Below, one piece after another: positions 7,529-14,699 of a stretch of DNA of 44,640 nt. Below the pieces are notes generated by a model, which was given only the letters and a program-made list of their open reading frames with translations, was not told the origin of the DNA and ran no database searches. The position numbers were made by a program, and so were the translations under genes. Position 1 is the stretch's first letter. The number at the start of each line of letters is the position of its first letter. The stretch is taken from positions 1-44,640 of IMG/VR virus record IMGVR_UViG_3300048123_000070, one strand, 5' to 3'. This DNA is from a virus.

Positions 7529-7762
7529 TTAGCTAGCCAGCAACCTATCCTTGGCCCTTGTCAGTTCTGCCCGATCAATCCAGATGACCATCCCAAACTG
7601 CTTTGTCCCGTTGAGATCAAAATCTTGGTCAGTCGCGAACGCTAGCTCGTTGTGGTCTCGGCGTTTATTCATGCTGACCAGTGATTGATCGATTGGCTGC
7701 ATCAGCAAATTATCGTTCCCGATTTCCGCGATCAGTTCGGACAATCCGATTGGCTTGCTCAT
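7529..7762 (-). CDS. First gene of the left early operon, unknown (77 aa)
   Basis: MSKPIGLSELIAEIGNDNLL starts at 7762 behind GGGAGGAGGG, about 260 bp downstream of PL. Lambda N sits in this position, but this protein lacks the Arg-rich N-terminus of N proteins. Its sequence (LMQPIDQSLVSMNKRRD, then KQFGMVIWIDRAELTRAKDR) suggests a small mixed alpha/beta fold. The function is unknown. The possible antitermination signal lies in the leader RNA just upstream. Confidence 0.7.
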   Translation of the reverse strand: MSKPIGLSELIAEIGNDNLLMQPIDQSLVSMNKRRDHNELAFATDQDFDLNGTKQFGMVIWIDRAELTRAKDRLLAS

Positions 7763-7780
7763 ATTCCCTCCTCCCTTTGT

Positions 7781-7839
7781 CATCCATCAGCCCTCTCGGC
7801 GAGAAGGCTGGTGGATGACGCCCCGCTGTGCAGGGCGTC
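7781..7839 (-). promoter_or_regulatory. Two back-to-back hairpins in the PL leader (put-like antiterminator candidate)
   Basis: In the leftward RNA, GACGCCC (7839-7833) pairs with GGGCGTC (7823-7817). The next base starts a second stem pairing 7817-7806 with 7792-7781 (12 positions, one mismatch), topped by an inner GAGA/TCTC helix. Two stem-loops separated by zero or one base resemble the HK022 put RNA elements that make polymerase ignore terminators. That role is inference. Confidence 0.5.
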
Positions 7840-8030
7840 GGAATTCTTTCGCGTTTCCGGCACCGACTGAGGTTGACTCTCAAGACCGCTAGTCGGCTGG
7901 TGGCGGGGTCATCCCTCCGCTCTCCCCTCGGCTCCCCATCTCCGTGGCCTTTGCAGGCTGATGGATCAAAGCGTCCCCTCTGTGACCCCGAGGTGCGGAG
8001 CGGATGGCTGCTGCCCTGTCCACGCTTCCC

Positions 8031-8059
8031 AATTTAAGCATGCTGAAATGAATCGTCAA
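8031..8059 (-). promoter_or_regulatory. Promoter PL (leftward early)
   Basis: Minus strand TTGACG (8059-8054), 17-bp spacer, TAAATT (8036-8031). It is overlapped by two repressor operators (8033-8048 and 8058-8073) and directed towards the left early operon. Confidence 0.8.
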
Positions 8060-8093
8060 GCAGAATGCTTAAAGAAATTTCAGTTTACTGAAA
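8033..8093. promoter_or_regulatory. Left operators OL1-OL3
   Basis: Three 16-bp near-palindromes fit TTT(A/C)AG-N4-CT(G/T)AAA: TTTAAGCATGCTGAAA at 8033-8048, AAGCAGAATGCTTAAA at 8058-8073, and TTTCAGTTTACTGAAA at 8078-8093. Centre spacings are 25 and 20 bp. The same sequences recur between cI and cro. Confidence 0.82.
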
Positions 8094-8103
8094 CATCAGG
8101 CGC

Positions 8104-8134
8104 AAAAAAGCCCGCTCGGGGCGGGCGATTTTTT
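8104..8134. terminator. Terminator after cI (bidirectional)
   Basis: GCCCGC-TCGGG-GCGGGC is flanked by A6 on the left and T6 on the right, so it can act in both directions. It ends the cI transcript and separates it from PL. Confidence 0.85.
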
Positions 8135-8149
8135 AGTGCTGTTAAAGGT

Positions 8150-8848
8150 TTACGCGAAGACTTCCCACCAGAAGACCCGGCCAATGATTTTTGGCGCGTC
8201 AGGGTCGCTGATGCTGTACGTCTCTTCTGGATACTCGATCTGGTTGTCGCTCACCACGCGCATTCGGTTGAGCGGCGCGCGGTACAGTCGCTTCACTCGC
8301 AGCATGCCCCCGTGATCCAGGGCGTATATCTGACCATCAACAATGTGCGTGGTGCCTTTGTCGATGCCGATGGGCGAGCCATCCATGATCACCGGTTCCA
8401 TTGACGTGCCGGTAAGCGTGGCGCAGGCAGCATTATGGGGCTGGACACCGGCTCGAGCCAGGCGCGCCAGACTGAATTTCATGTACTGCCCATGGTTTTC
8501 AATGACCTGGGTGCGGCCGTCTCCGGCAGCCATCTCCACCTCCCTGAAGAACGGGATCTCGATCTCGTCGGGCGCCAAGGGCGCATCGTCCTCGACAATC
8601 TCGGTCTCATGGAACTCCAGCTCATCCTTGGGGCGCCCATGCATCAGCCCCTTCCCCTCGACGAGCCAGGTGTAGGACACGCCCGTAGCGCGAGCGAGCT
8701 TCAGCAGCTTCTCGGCTTTTGGCGCCTTGGTTTCGCCGCTCAGCCACTGGGTGACGGCGGACGGGCTGACCTGGCATCGCTTGGCAATCGCGCTCTTGGA
8801 CTGCCCGCTGTGCTCGATGGCCTGACGGATTCTGTCGCTGATGTTCAT
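8150..8848 (-). CDS. cI: S24/LexA-type phage repressor (CI)
   Basis: A 232-residue lysogeny repressor. Residues 2-65 form an XRE helix-turn-helix (SKSAIAKRCQVSPSAVTQWL); residues about 98-232 form the LexA/S24 dimerisation and self-cleavage domain. The cleavage bond Ala108-Gly109 (EMAAGDG), Ser149 (GTSMEP) and Lys186 (LRVKRL) are all present, so induction through RecA-stimulated self-cleavage is expected. The start at 8848 fits the family; no ribosome site is seen and the ATG abuts operator OR3, so the message from its maintenance promoter may be leaderless as in lambda. It lies opposite cro and faces the shared operator region. Confidence 0.94.
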   Translation of the reverse strand: MNISDRIRQAIEHSGQSKSAIAKRCQVSPSAVTQWLSGETKAPKAEKLLKLARATGVSYTWLVEGKGLMHGRPKDELEFHETEIVEDDAPLAPDEIEIPFFREVEMAAGDGRTQVIENHGQYMKFSLARLARAGVQPHNAACATLTGTSMEPVIMDGSPIGIDKGTTHIVDGQIYALDHGGMLRVKRLYRAPLNRMRVVSDNQIEYPEETYSISDPDAPKIIGRVFWWEVFA

Positions 8849-8911
8849 TTTAGCGAGCTTAAACCCATCGCCTTTCAGTATGCTTGCGGAAAGCACTTCA
8901 GCATGCTTAAA
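8848..8911. promoter_or_regulatory. Right operators OR1-OR3
   Basis: Three copies of the same 16-bp site: TTTTAGCGAGCTTAAA (8848-8863, abutting the cI start codon), TTTCAGTATGCTTGCG (8873-8888), and CTTCAGCATGCTTAAA (8896-8911, on the PR -10). Centre spacings are 25 and 23 bp. Confidence 0.82.
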
Positions 8912-8913
8912 TT
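8884..8913 (+). promoter_or_regulatory. Promoter PR (rightward early)
   Basis: TTGCGG (8884-8889) and TTAAAT or TAAATT (8907-8913), spacer 17-18 bp. The predicted start is about 10 bases before the CAGGAGG ribosome site of cro. Two operators cover the -35 and -10. Confidence 0.72.
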
Positions 8914-8933
8914 GCTGCATACAGGAGGTCCCC

Positions 8934-9110
8934 ATGACTACCGCAGACGCAATCAAGTATTTCGGCGGCAAGAAGATCGACCTGGCTCGAGCCATCGGAG
9001 TTTCCCCCTCAGCGATCACCCAGTGGGGTGAGGACGTTCCTACTCTCCGCCAGTACCAGATTGAGCGGTTGAGCAAGGGGAAGTTGAAGGCCCGGCCCAG
9101 TGCCGCCTAA
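8934..9110 (+). CDS. cro: Cro-like transcriptional repressor
   Basis: A 58-residue Cro-type protein: MTTADAIKYFGGKKIDLARA, then the helix-turn-helix IGVSPSAITQWGE at about residues 21-33 and a basic tail. It is the first gene of the rightward operon, with CAGGAGG just before the ATG. It is expected to bind the six shared operators and block cI synthesis during lytic growth. Confidence 0.9.
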   Translation: MTTADAIKYFGGKKIDLARAIGVSPSAITQWGEDVPTLRQYQIERLSKGKLKARPSAA

Positions 9111-9174
9111 CCACAACCACAGATTAGCCCCTCCACCGAAACAGTGAGAGGCAGCACCAGTAGGGAGTCCGGAC

Positions 9175-9621
9175 ATGGATTTATATACAGAAGGCATGAG
9201 GCAGGTGGTCAAGGAGCGCGGGTTCGCCACTGTGGCCCGCGGCCTGAAGATGGACGACTCCCGCCTGCACAAAAAAGTCGATCCGGACTACCCCGTCCGC
9301 CTGACCCTCGACGACTTCATCAAGATCGCCGTACTGACCAAAGATGCCCGTTGCCTGAGCGAGATCCTGGCTGACATGGAGCTGATGGCGGTTCCTGCCG
9401 ACAAGCCGGGCGACGACGCATCCCTGTGCGACCGGATCATCCACCAGCAGGTGGCAGTGGGCAACGTTGCCCAAGAGGTTCAGGCCGCGCTGGCAGACGG
9501 GAAGGTTGACGCCAATGAGGCGTGGGCCATCGACCGTGCTGTCGACGTAGCCATCGAGAAGCTGTGCGCGCTGCGCAGCGAGTTGAAGGAAATGGCCGAG
9601 CCGAGACTGGCCAAGGCCTAA
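9175..9621 (+). CDS. CII-like phage regulatory protein (CP76 family)
   Basis: A 148-residue protein similar to the phage regulatory CII/CP76 family: MDLYTEGMRQVVKERGFATV, a helix-turn-helix-like region at about 20-40 (LKMDDSRLHKKVDP), DDFIKIAVLTKDAR near 50, and a helical C-terminal half. GGGAG lies before the ATG. Its place directly after cro matches a lysogeny-establishment activator acting on repressor or integrase promoters. The CII assignment rests on family resemblance and position. Confidence 0.78.
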   Translation: MDLYTEGMRQVVKERGFATVARGLKMDDSRLHKKVDPDYPVRLTLDDFIKIAVLTKDARCLSEILADMELMAVPADKPGDDASLCDRIIHQQVAVGNVAQEVQAALADGKVDANEAWAIDRAVDVAIEKLCALRSELKEMAEPRLAKA

Positions 9622-9684
9622 ACGCAAAACGCCCGGCGTGCTGGGGAGCAAGGACCGGGCGCTTCACTACACAAAGGTGATGAC

Positions 9685-10167
9685 ATGAGCTTAAACCAAG
9701 AACACCGACCAGTCCAGACCGGCGATGTCTATCTAATCGGCAACCTTGCAATGCCTTGTCTGTACAAGATTGGCCACACGCAGCGCGGGGTGGAAGCCAG
9801 GATTGCTGAACTATCCCGCAGCACGTCCGTGCCGACATCCTTCTATCTGATCCTGGCTCTGCGCACATACCAGCCGCGCATCGTGGAAATGCAGGTTCAT
9901 TCCCGCCTGAGCGCCTACCGAGCCAACCGAGCGCGGGAGTTTTTCGAGTTCCCGGATGATCGAGATGCAGCTATTGCGTTCCTGACACAAGTTGTGGACT
10001 CCGGCGTCTATGAGCCCGTCACTCGACGCCCCCAGGTCGCCATTGATCCTGAGCCCGAAGAAATCCTCAGTGACGAGGAGCGGGCCAGGAGGATGCGTGA
10101 GATGCGCGAAGAAGGGAGAAGGCAGATTTCCCTCATGCGGGCTTGCCTCGAAGCAGGAGACGCCTAA
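9685..10167 (+). CDS. T5orf172/MUG113-type GIY-YIG domain protein
   Basis: A 160-residue protein with the T5orf172-type GIY-YIG fold: VYLIGNLAMPCLYKIGHT (about 15-32), RIAELSRSTSVPTSFYL, then VHSRLSAYRANRAREFFEF (about 75-93). The C-terminal 40 residues are a charged helix. Such domains occur as phage nucleases or as DNA-binding accessory modules. It is inserted between the regulator and replication genes, a place for accessory genes in lambdoid phages. Its stop overlaps the next start as TAATG. Confidence 0.8.
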   Translation: MSLNQEHRPVQTGDVYLIGNLAMPCLYKIGHTQRGVEARIAELSRSTSVPTSFYLILALRTYQPRIVEMQVHSRLSAYRANRAREFFEFPDDRDAAIAFLTQVVDSGVYEPVTRRPQVAIDPEPEEILSDEERARRMREMREEGRRQISLMRACLEAGDA

Positions 10168-11285
10168 TGAACAGCATCGCGTATTTCCCAGGCCACGAGC
10201 CAGAGTCGGCGTCGGTTCCCGAAGAGCAGCCAAGGGGGCCCCAATTGGAGAACGGTTACGTCCGTATCAGCCACGAGGTGATGCGTGCGTTGGGCAGGGC
10301 CCGTTTGCGCGGGTCTGAGTATCCCATCGTGCTGTTCGTCATCGACGAGACCTGGGGCTGGCACGTGAAGAACAAAGTCATGACCACGAACTACATCTCC
10401 GAGGGCCTTCAGATTCCCAAGGGGAAGGTCTCCACGGCAGTGGCTGAGCTGATCCGTCGAGGCATCCTGTACCGCGTTGGTGACAGCCAGGGGCCCATCG
10501 GATTCAACAAACATCACGACCAGTGGAAGGCGAAATCAAGCGCCTCGAAGACCGTAAAACGGGCAAATCCAGAATGGGAAATGATTCACCAAAATGGTGA
10601 ACGAATCGTTTCCCAAAATGGTGAACAAACCGTTCACCAAAACGGTGAATCTAATAAAGATAGGAAAGATAGGAAAGATATAACCCCTTTGTCGGACCAG
10701 TCCGACAGCGAGGCGCAGGCCGATCTGGAATCGTTGTTCGACGAGTTCTGGCAGGCAGGTCTCCGCAAGGACGGCAAGAAGCCTGCGAGGGAGAAGTTCA
10801 TTGCCCTGCTGAACAAGCAATCAGATCCCGCATCCTTCGCCCGCTGTCTGATCGACGACGTGCGCATCCGGCTGGATGCGGCGGTCCCTGGCTTCGACAA
10901 GCTCCACCCGAAAACCTACCTGAACCAGCAGCGCTGGCTGGACGACGTGCCGGAGCGCTGCCCTCACGCCGCGATCCTGGCCGCCTGGAACGAGGAGATG
11001 CCGGCGCACATCGAGAAGATCAGTGCTGACGACTGGACGCCTGAGAGCCGCGGATTCCAGGCCCTGGCCTCCGCTTGGGAGAACTTCAAGACCAAGCCCC
11101 GCGCCTCGACCGGCAAGCCGGTATTCACCGAGGAGCAGGAAGGCATCGAGTTCTACCGCGAAGTGTTCCGCCGGCTCGCCAAGGTCGACCGCGTGCAGAG
11201 CGAGGACGCCTTCCGGTGGTGCCGCCTGTCCTGGGCTGCCCAGCAGCAAGTGACCGTCCAGATCTTCAAGGGGGAAGTGGCATGA
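10167..11285 (+). CDS. Replication initiator (lambda O-like)
   Basis: A 372-residue replication protein. Residues about 25-125 form the winged-helix replication-protein-O-type domain (GYVRISHEVMRALGRARLRG, ETWGWHVKNKVMTTNYISEG, IPKGKVSTAVAELIRRGILY). A low-complexity linker at about 130-175 is encoded by 24-bp repeats (QNGE repeated) and is the likely origin. The C-terminal part would bind the helicase. The start MNSIAYFPGH overlaps the previous stop (TAATG), and the stop overlaps the helicase start (ATGA). It should bind the iterons and load the DnaB-type helicase encoded next. Confidence 0.85.
   Translation: MNSIAYFPGHEPESASVPEEQPRGPQLENGYVRISHEVMRALGRARLRGSEYPIVLFVIDETWGWHVKNKVMTTNYISEGLQIPKGKVSTAVAELIRRGILYRVGDSQGPIGFNKHHDQWKAKSSASKTVKRANPEWEMIHQNGERIVSQNGEQTVHQNGESNKDRKDRKDITPLSDQSDSEAQADLESLFDEFWQAGLRKDGKKPAREKFIALLNKQSDPASFARCLIDDVRIRLDAAVPGFDKLHPKTYLNQQRWLDDVPERCPHAAILAAWNEEMPAHIEKISADDWTPESRGFQALASAWENFKTKPRASTGKPVFTEEQEGIEFYREVFRRLAKVDRVQSEDAFRWCRLSWAAQQQVTVQIFKGEVA
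10585..10707. other. Probable replication origin inside the initiator gene
   Basis: Three iterons repeat every 24 bp: TTCACCAAAATGGTGAA (10585-10601), TTTCCCAAAATGGTGAA (10609-10625) and TTCACCAAAACGGTGAA (10633-10649), two of them palindromic. An A-rich tract follows at 10650-10682 with tandem GATAGGAAA units, then a perfect inverted repeat GTCGGAC-CA-GTCCGAC near 10691-10706. This is the iteron, AT-rich tract and inverted-repeat order of lambda ori. Confidence 0.75.
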
Positions 11286-12655
11286 TCTACAGCGAAGAAG
11301 CCGAAGCCAGCCTGATCGGGGCGTGCCTGCTCGACCCGTCACAGATGGACGCCGTGGCCGGCGAAGTGTCAGCCGAGGATTTCTATCTGACTCACTACCG
11401 CGCCATGTGGTCTGCCATGCAGCAACTGGCCATGGCCGGCACTGTTGACGTGATCTCGCTCCACGAGCTGGTCAGCAACATGGCTGACGAGTACGGCGGT
11501 CTGCCTGGACTGATCGAGCTGACCCGCAACACGCCGAACCCGCAGAACGCCAAGCACTACGCGGTCACGGTGCACGACAAGGCCCTGCGACGCCGCCTGC
11601 AAGTCGCGTTCGGCGAACTGAATGAACGGCTCGAGGCCCCGGGCGCGGAGCTATCCAAGCTGATCGACCAGGCGCAGGCCAAGCTGGCCGGCGTCATGGG
11701 CCAGCGCGCCGATGCCATCACCCCGGTCAAAGACTGGCTGACCTCATGGGTCGACGAGCTGGACGACCGATTCAATGGCCGCATCAACCCGATGGGCCTG
11801 TTGTTCAACCTGCCAGAGCTGGACGACATGACCAGCGGGATGCACCCCGAGGACTTGATCGTCCTGGGCGGCGAGTCAGGCATGGGCAAGACCGTAGTGG
11901 CGGCCCACATCCTCGACAGCGTGTGCCTTCGCCAGAACAAGCCGGCGGTGATGTTCCAGCTCGAGATGCGCAAGGAGCAGGTGCTCAACCGGGTCATGGG
12001 TTCGTACACCGGCGTCAAGCTGGACGCGCTCAAGAATCCTCGCAAGTACATGGACGACGAGGGCTGGAACAAGGTCGGCGCCGGCATGACGGCAGCCAAG
12101 GAGGCCGGGCTGGTGATCGACGACCGTCCGGGCCTGACGCCTACCCAAATGCGCGCCGCCGCCAAGCGCTGGAAGGAGCACTTCGGCGAACTGGGCTGCG
12201 TGATTATCGACCACGCCGGCATCGTTCAGCCTGATGACCGATCAGTGCCGCGAGAACAGCAGATGGCCGAGGTGTCGAAGGCCGGCAAGATCCTGGCCAA
12301 GGAACTGGGATGCCCCGTGATCCTGCTGGCCCAGATCAACCGCGAGAACACCAAGCGCAACGACAAGCGCCCGGTCATGTCCGACCTGCGCGAGTCAGCA
12401 TCCCTCGAGCACAACGCGGACATGATCTTGTTCATCTACCGCGACGCCAAGCACAACCCTGACTGCGAATACCCGGGTATCGCCGAGCTGATCGTGGCGA
12501 AGCAACGCGACGGCCAGGTCGGCAGCGTCTCGGTGGTGTGTGACCTCAGCCGGTCCCAGCTCTTGCCGGCCACCGCTGAGAATATCGCGAACTACCACCG
12601 TGAGTTCCCCCGCCAATCAACTGCGCCTGCCGCAGAAGACAAATTCGCCCTGTAG
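11282..12655 (+). CDS. dnaB: DnaB-type replicative helicase
   Basis: A 457-residue hexameric helicase. The N-terminal DnaB domain (residues 1-110) begins MIYSEEAEASLIGACLLDPS. The RecA-like motor follows, with Walker A GGESGMGKT (196-204), LEMRKEQVLNR (H1a region), Walker B CVIIDHAG (Asp309), QINREN and the DLRESASLEHNADMI motif. The start overlaps the initiator stop (ATGA). The phage therefore brings its own helicase in place of a lambda P-type loader of the host enzyme. Confidence 0.94.
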   Translation: MIYSEEAEASLIGACLLDPSQMDAVAGEVSAEDFYLTHYRAMWSAMQQLAMAGTVDVISLHELVSNMADEYGGLPGLIELTRNTPNPQNAKHYAVTVHDKALRRRLQVAFGELNERLEAPGAELSKLIDQAQAKLAGVMGQRADAITPVKDWLTSWVDELDDRFNGRINPMGLLFNLPELDDMTSGMHPEDLIVLGGESGMGKTVVAAHILDSVCLRQNKPAVMFQLEMRKEQVLNRVMGSYTGVKLDALKNPRKYMDDEGWNKVGAGMTAAKEAGLVIDDRPGLTPTQMRAAAKRWKEHFGELGCVIIDHAGIVQPDDRSVPREQQMAEVSKAGKILAKELGCPVILLAQINRENTKRNDKRPVMSDLRESASLEHNADMILFIYRDAKHNPDCEYPGIAELIVAKQRDGQVGSVSVVCDLSRSQLLPATAENIANYHREFPRQSTAPAAEDKFAL

Positions 12656-12664
12656 GAGGCCGCC

Positions 12665-12983
12665 ATGATCATCACCGACTTTGAGCGCGGCGTCCGCAGC
12701 CCCGCCGACTTCATTCAAGCACTCGCAGAATCCGGGCCGAAGCCCAAGCGCCGCAAGCGCGGTATCGACCTGGCCGTCAAGCGCCTGGGGCGGCAAGAGG
12801 TCGAGCGTCGCCGCTCTCTGGTGGTTGAGGCTGCCGCCGCCGCAGGTAGCTGCTCTCTGCTTGCGCAGCAGATCGGCGTCAACCGTAGCACCGTCTCCCG
12901 CTGGGCCGCTGGGCCGCTGGCGACGTGCCGGTGCTGGACAAGTACCTGGATGTCGTAGAGCAGAAAGCGAGGGCCGCCGCATG
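12665..12983 (+). pseudogene. Helix-turn-helix protein gene broken by an 8-bp tandem duplication
   Basis: The frame from ATG 12665 (GGAGG upstream) encodes a basic protein with a helix-turn-helix (LLAQQIGVNRSTVSRWAA) and then ends in a nonsense-like tail at 12958. The 8-bp unit TGGGCCGC occurs twice in tandem (12902-12909 and 12910-12917). Removing one copy restores RWAAGDVPVLDKYLDVVEQK and a stop whose TGA overlaps the next ATG, as at almost every junction nearby. The intact product would be about 103 residues. Either a real inactivating or phase-variable mutation or a sequencing error. Confidence 0.75.
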
Positions 12984-13211
12984 AACGCCGCTATCAAGTG
13001 CAACTACCGATCAACCATGACCGACTGCCCAGCGCACGCCGTGCACATGGCTGTGAACCGTGCCGAGATCAGTGGGAGGCGTTACGGCGTTTTCTCGTGC
13101 GGAGAAGGCAAGTTCCGTGTCCGCCGCGTCAAGGGCCGCCCTCAAAGCGCCCTGGAGATCATCACGCCCTCCTGGAGCTACGACAAAGCGTACCGCGAGG
13201 AGGTGGTATGA
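12981..13211 (+). CDS. Hypothetical protein (76 aa)
   Basis: MNAAIKCNYRSTMTDC... is coupled on both sides by ATGA overlaps. It contains three Cys residues and a GKFRVRRVKGRPQSALEI segment, and is basic and soluble. Not recognised; a typical small gene of the ninR-like cluster. Confidence 0.65.
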   Translation: MNAAIKCNYRSTMTDCPAHAVHMAVNRAEISGRRYGVFSCGEGKFRVRRVKGRPQSALEIITPSWSYDKAYREEVV

Positions 13212-13291
13212 CCCTATTTCTGATCGGCCTGTTCATTGGGGCCTCCCTGGGCGTTCTCACCCTGGCAGTGATCGCGGGAGGCAAGGGATGA
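13208..13291 (+). CDS. Tiny membrane peptide (27 aa)
   Basis: MTLFLIGLFIGASLGVLTLA... is a single hydrophobic helix ending GGKG, with ATGA overlaps at both ends. Confidence 0.55.
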   Translation: MTLFLIGLFIGASLGVLTLAVIAGGKG

Positions 13292-13746
13292 GCATCAACA
13301 TCCGGCTGAACGGCATTGCCGACCTCTCGCGGCTCAAGTGCGCCCTCCAAGAGAAGGGGTTCCCGTGCAACGTAAAGCTGACCGGCACGCGCCGGTCGCT
13401 CCCGCAGAATGCCCTATTCCACAAGTGGTGCGAGGAGATTGCAGGCTTCTTCGTCGCCAAGGGCAAGGCCTCATTCGCCGACGGCTCAGCAATGACCAAG
13501 GACGCCGTGAAGCGAAACCTAAAGCGCACGTTTCTCGGTCACGAGGAGGTCAGCGACATCGACCTGCGCACCGGCGTCATTGAGAAGCGCTACGAACTGC
13601 GCAAGACAAGTGATCTGGACGCAGGTGAGATGCACCAGTTCATGACCAAGATTGACGCCTGGGCAGCGGAGTACGGCATCCCTCTTACTCATCCGTTCGA
13701 CAGCGAATACATGGAGCTTGCCAGAGAATTTGGGGAGGCCGCATGA
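13288..13746 (+). CDS. ninB: NinB-like recombination protein
   Basis: A 152-residue NinB-family protein (lambda Orf homologue), a recombination mediator that helps load annealing proteins on SSB-coated DNA. The family pattern is visible: RRSLPQNALFHKWCEEIAGF (about 36-55), KDAVKRNLKRTFLG (71-84), YELRKTSDLDAGEMHQFMTK (102-121) and an aromatic C-terminal segment. It is coupled to both neighbours by ATGA. With ERF, exonuclease, RdgC and RusA it completes a phage recombination set. Confidence 0.9.
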   Translation: MSINIRLNGIADLSRLKCALQEKGFPCNVKLTGTRRSLPQNALFHKWCEEIAGFFVAKGKASFADGSAMTKDAVKRNLKRTFLGHEEVSDIDLRTGVIEKRYELRKTSDLDAGEMHQFMTKIDAWAAEYGIPLTHPFDSEYMELAREFGEAA

Positions 13747-13892
13747 ACCCGACGTTCGCCCTATTCGCCTTCGCCATCGTGACCTGCCTCGGCGCCTGCG
13801 CCGCCCTGGCTTGGGCGCAGCGCGAGGAGAAGCGCCGGGCCCGCGAGTCCATCCAGGAGCTGTTGGACAGGATCGACAGGAGGGATTCATGA
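13743..13892 (+). CDS. Small membrane protein (49 aa)
   Basis: MNPTFALFAFAIVTCLGACA forms one membrane helix, followed by a charged helix (QREEKRRARESIQELLDRID). ATGA overlaps at both ends. Unknown function. Confidence 0.6.
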   Translation: MNPTFALFAFAIVTCLGACAALAWAQREEKRRARESIQELLDRIDRRDS

Positions 13893-14026
13893 AGCGCATT
13901 CCATTCTGGCTCGTCATTGCGGGCACCGCTGCAGCCGCGGGGCTGTTCGTCTGGCAGATCGTCGAGCTGGCCCTGATCACCGACGCGCTGATTGATGCGC
14001 TGGCAGAAGCGAAGGGGGTGGAATGA
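13889..14026 (+). CDS. Small membrane protein (45 aa)
   Basis: MKRIPFWLVIAGTAAAAGLF... is one strong membrane helix with an acidic tail. GACAGGAGGG lies upstream and the gene is coupled by ATGA on both sides. Confidence 0.6.
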   Translation: MKRIPFWLVIAGTAAAAGLFVWQIVELALITDALIDALAEAKGVE

Positions 14027-14223
14027 AGAAAGCAAGCCTGCGGGGCGTTCGCCCCATCATCAAGAACCATCCAATTCTGGGGCGATTGCTGGTGGCCGCT
14101 TCACTGGTCACGGCTCCAGCCTTATGGGTAGCCCTGGCCCTCCGGGAGTCATGGCCGGAGTTTCGCCGGGAGTACGGCCAAGGGCTGCGACTCGCATTCC
14201 TGCCATGGGAGGACGACCGGTGA
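14023..14223 (+). CDS. Small membrane protein (66 aa)
   Basis: A basic N-terminus (MKKASLRGVRPIIKNHPILG), one membrane helix at about 22-41 (LLVAASLVTAPALWVALALR) and a soluble C-terminus. It overlaps both neighbours by 4 bp. With the two preceding peptides it makes three consecutive small membrane proteins of unknown role. Confidence 0.62.
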   Translation: MKKASLRGVRPIIKNHPILGRLLVAASLVTAPALWVALALRESWPEFRREYGQGLRLAFLPWEDDR

Positions 14224-14699
14224 AACGATCCGAGCTGAAGCGCAAGACCCCACTCAAGAGCCGCGGCCCCACTGAGCGCAAATCTGCGTTGAGTGCCGGC
14301 CGGCCGATGCAGCGCAAGCCCATGGCGCGCCGGACCAAGCCTCGGCGCCAGGCGGCCAGCGACAGCCGGTGGCGCAGCGAGGCCTATCTGCGCTGGGTGC
14401 GCACGCTGCCGTGCTGCGTCTGCGGCGCCCCGGCCGACTCGGCGCACCACCTGATCGGCATGTGGCAGGTCAGCGGCATGGGGCTCAAGGCGCCCGACAG
14501 CCTGGTGATGCCTGTTTGCGACGGCCCCGGCGGCTGCCATCAAGCGATCCATGCCAGCCCCGAGATGCAGGCCCGACAGCCAGGTTGGCTGACCGACACC
14601 ATAAACCATGGCCTCGACCACTTCACAGACGAGCCCATCGTCGGCGCCCTGGCCGATGCCCTCGAGTTCATCGCCGCCAAGGAGGATGCCCATGGCTGA
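14220..14699 (+). CDS. HNH/DUF968-like zinc protein (NinG/Rap position)
   Basis: 159 residues from GTG 14220, which overlaps the upstream TGA. A very basic N-terminal 50 residues (KRSELKRKTPLKSRG...) precede a Cys/His domain: PCCVCGAP (about 64-71), SAHHLIG, VCDGPGGCHQAIH (about 99-111). This resembles DUF968/recombination-nuclease-like proteins of lambdoid phages, in the place of NinG/Rap. A structure-selective nuclease role is inferred from family and position. Confidence 0.75.
   Translation: MKRSELKRKTPLKSRGPTERKSALSAGRPMQRKPMARRTKPRRQAASDSRWRSEAYLRWVRTLPCCVCGAPADSAHHLIGMWQVSGMGLKAPDSLVMPVCDGPGGCHQAIHASPEMQARQPGWLTDTINHGLDHFTDEPIVGALADALEFIAAKEDAHG

Noticed and set aside
7529-7762. Lambda N homologue
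   Set aside because: The position fits, but there is no Arg-rich N-terminus and no boxA/boxB pair that I could identify.
9631-9661. Terminator GCCCGG...CCGGGC after the CII-like gene
   Set aside because: A stem exists but the loop is 18 bases and no T-run follows.
10585-10649. CRISPR array
   Set aside because: Only three 24-bp units with no unique spacers, inside a replication gene; fits iterons.
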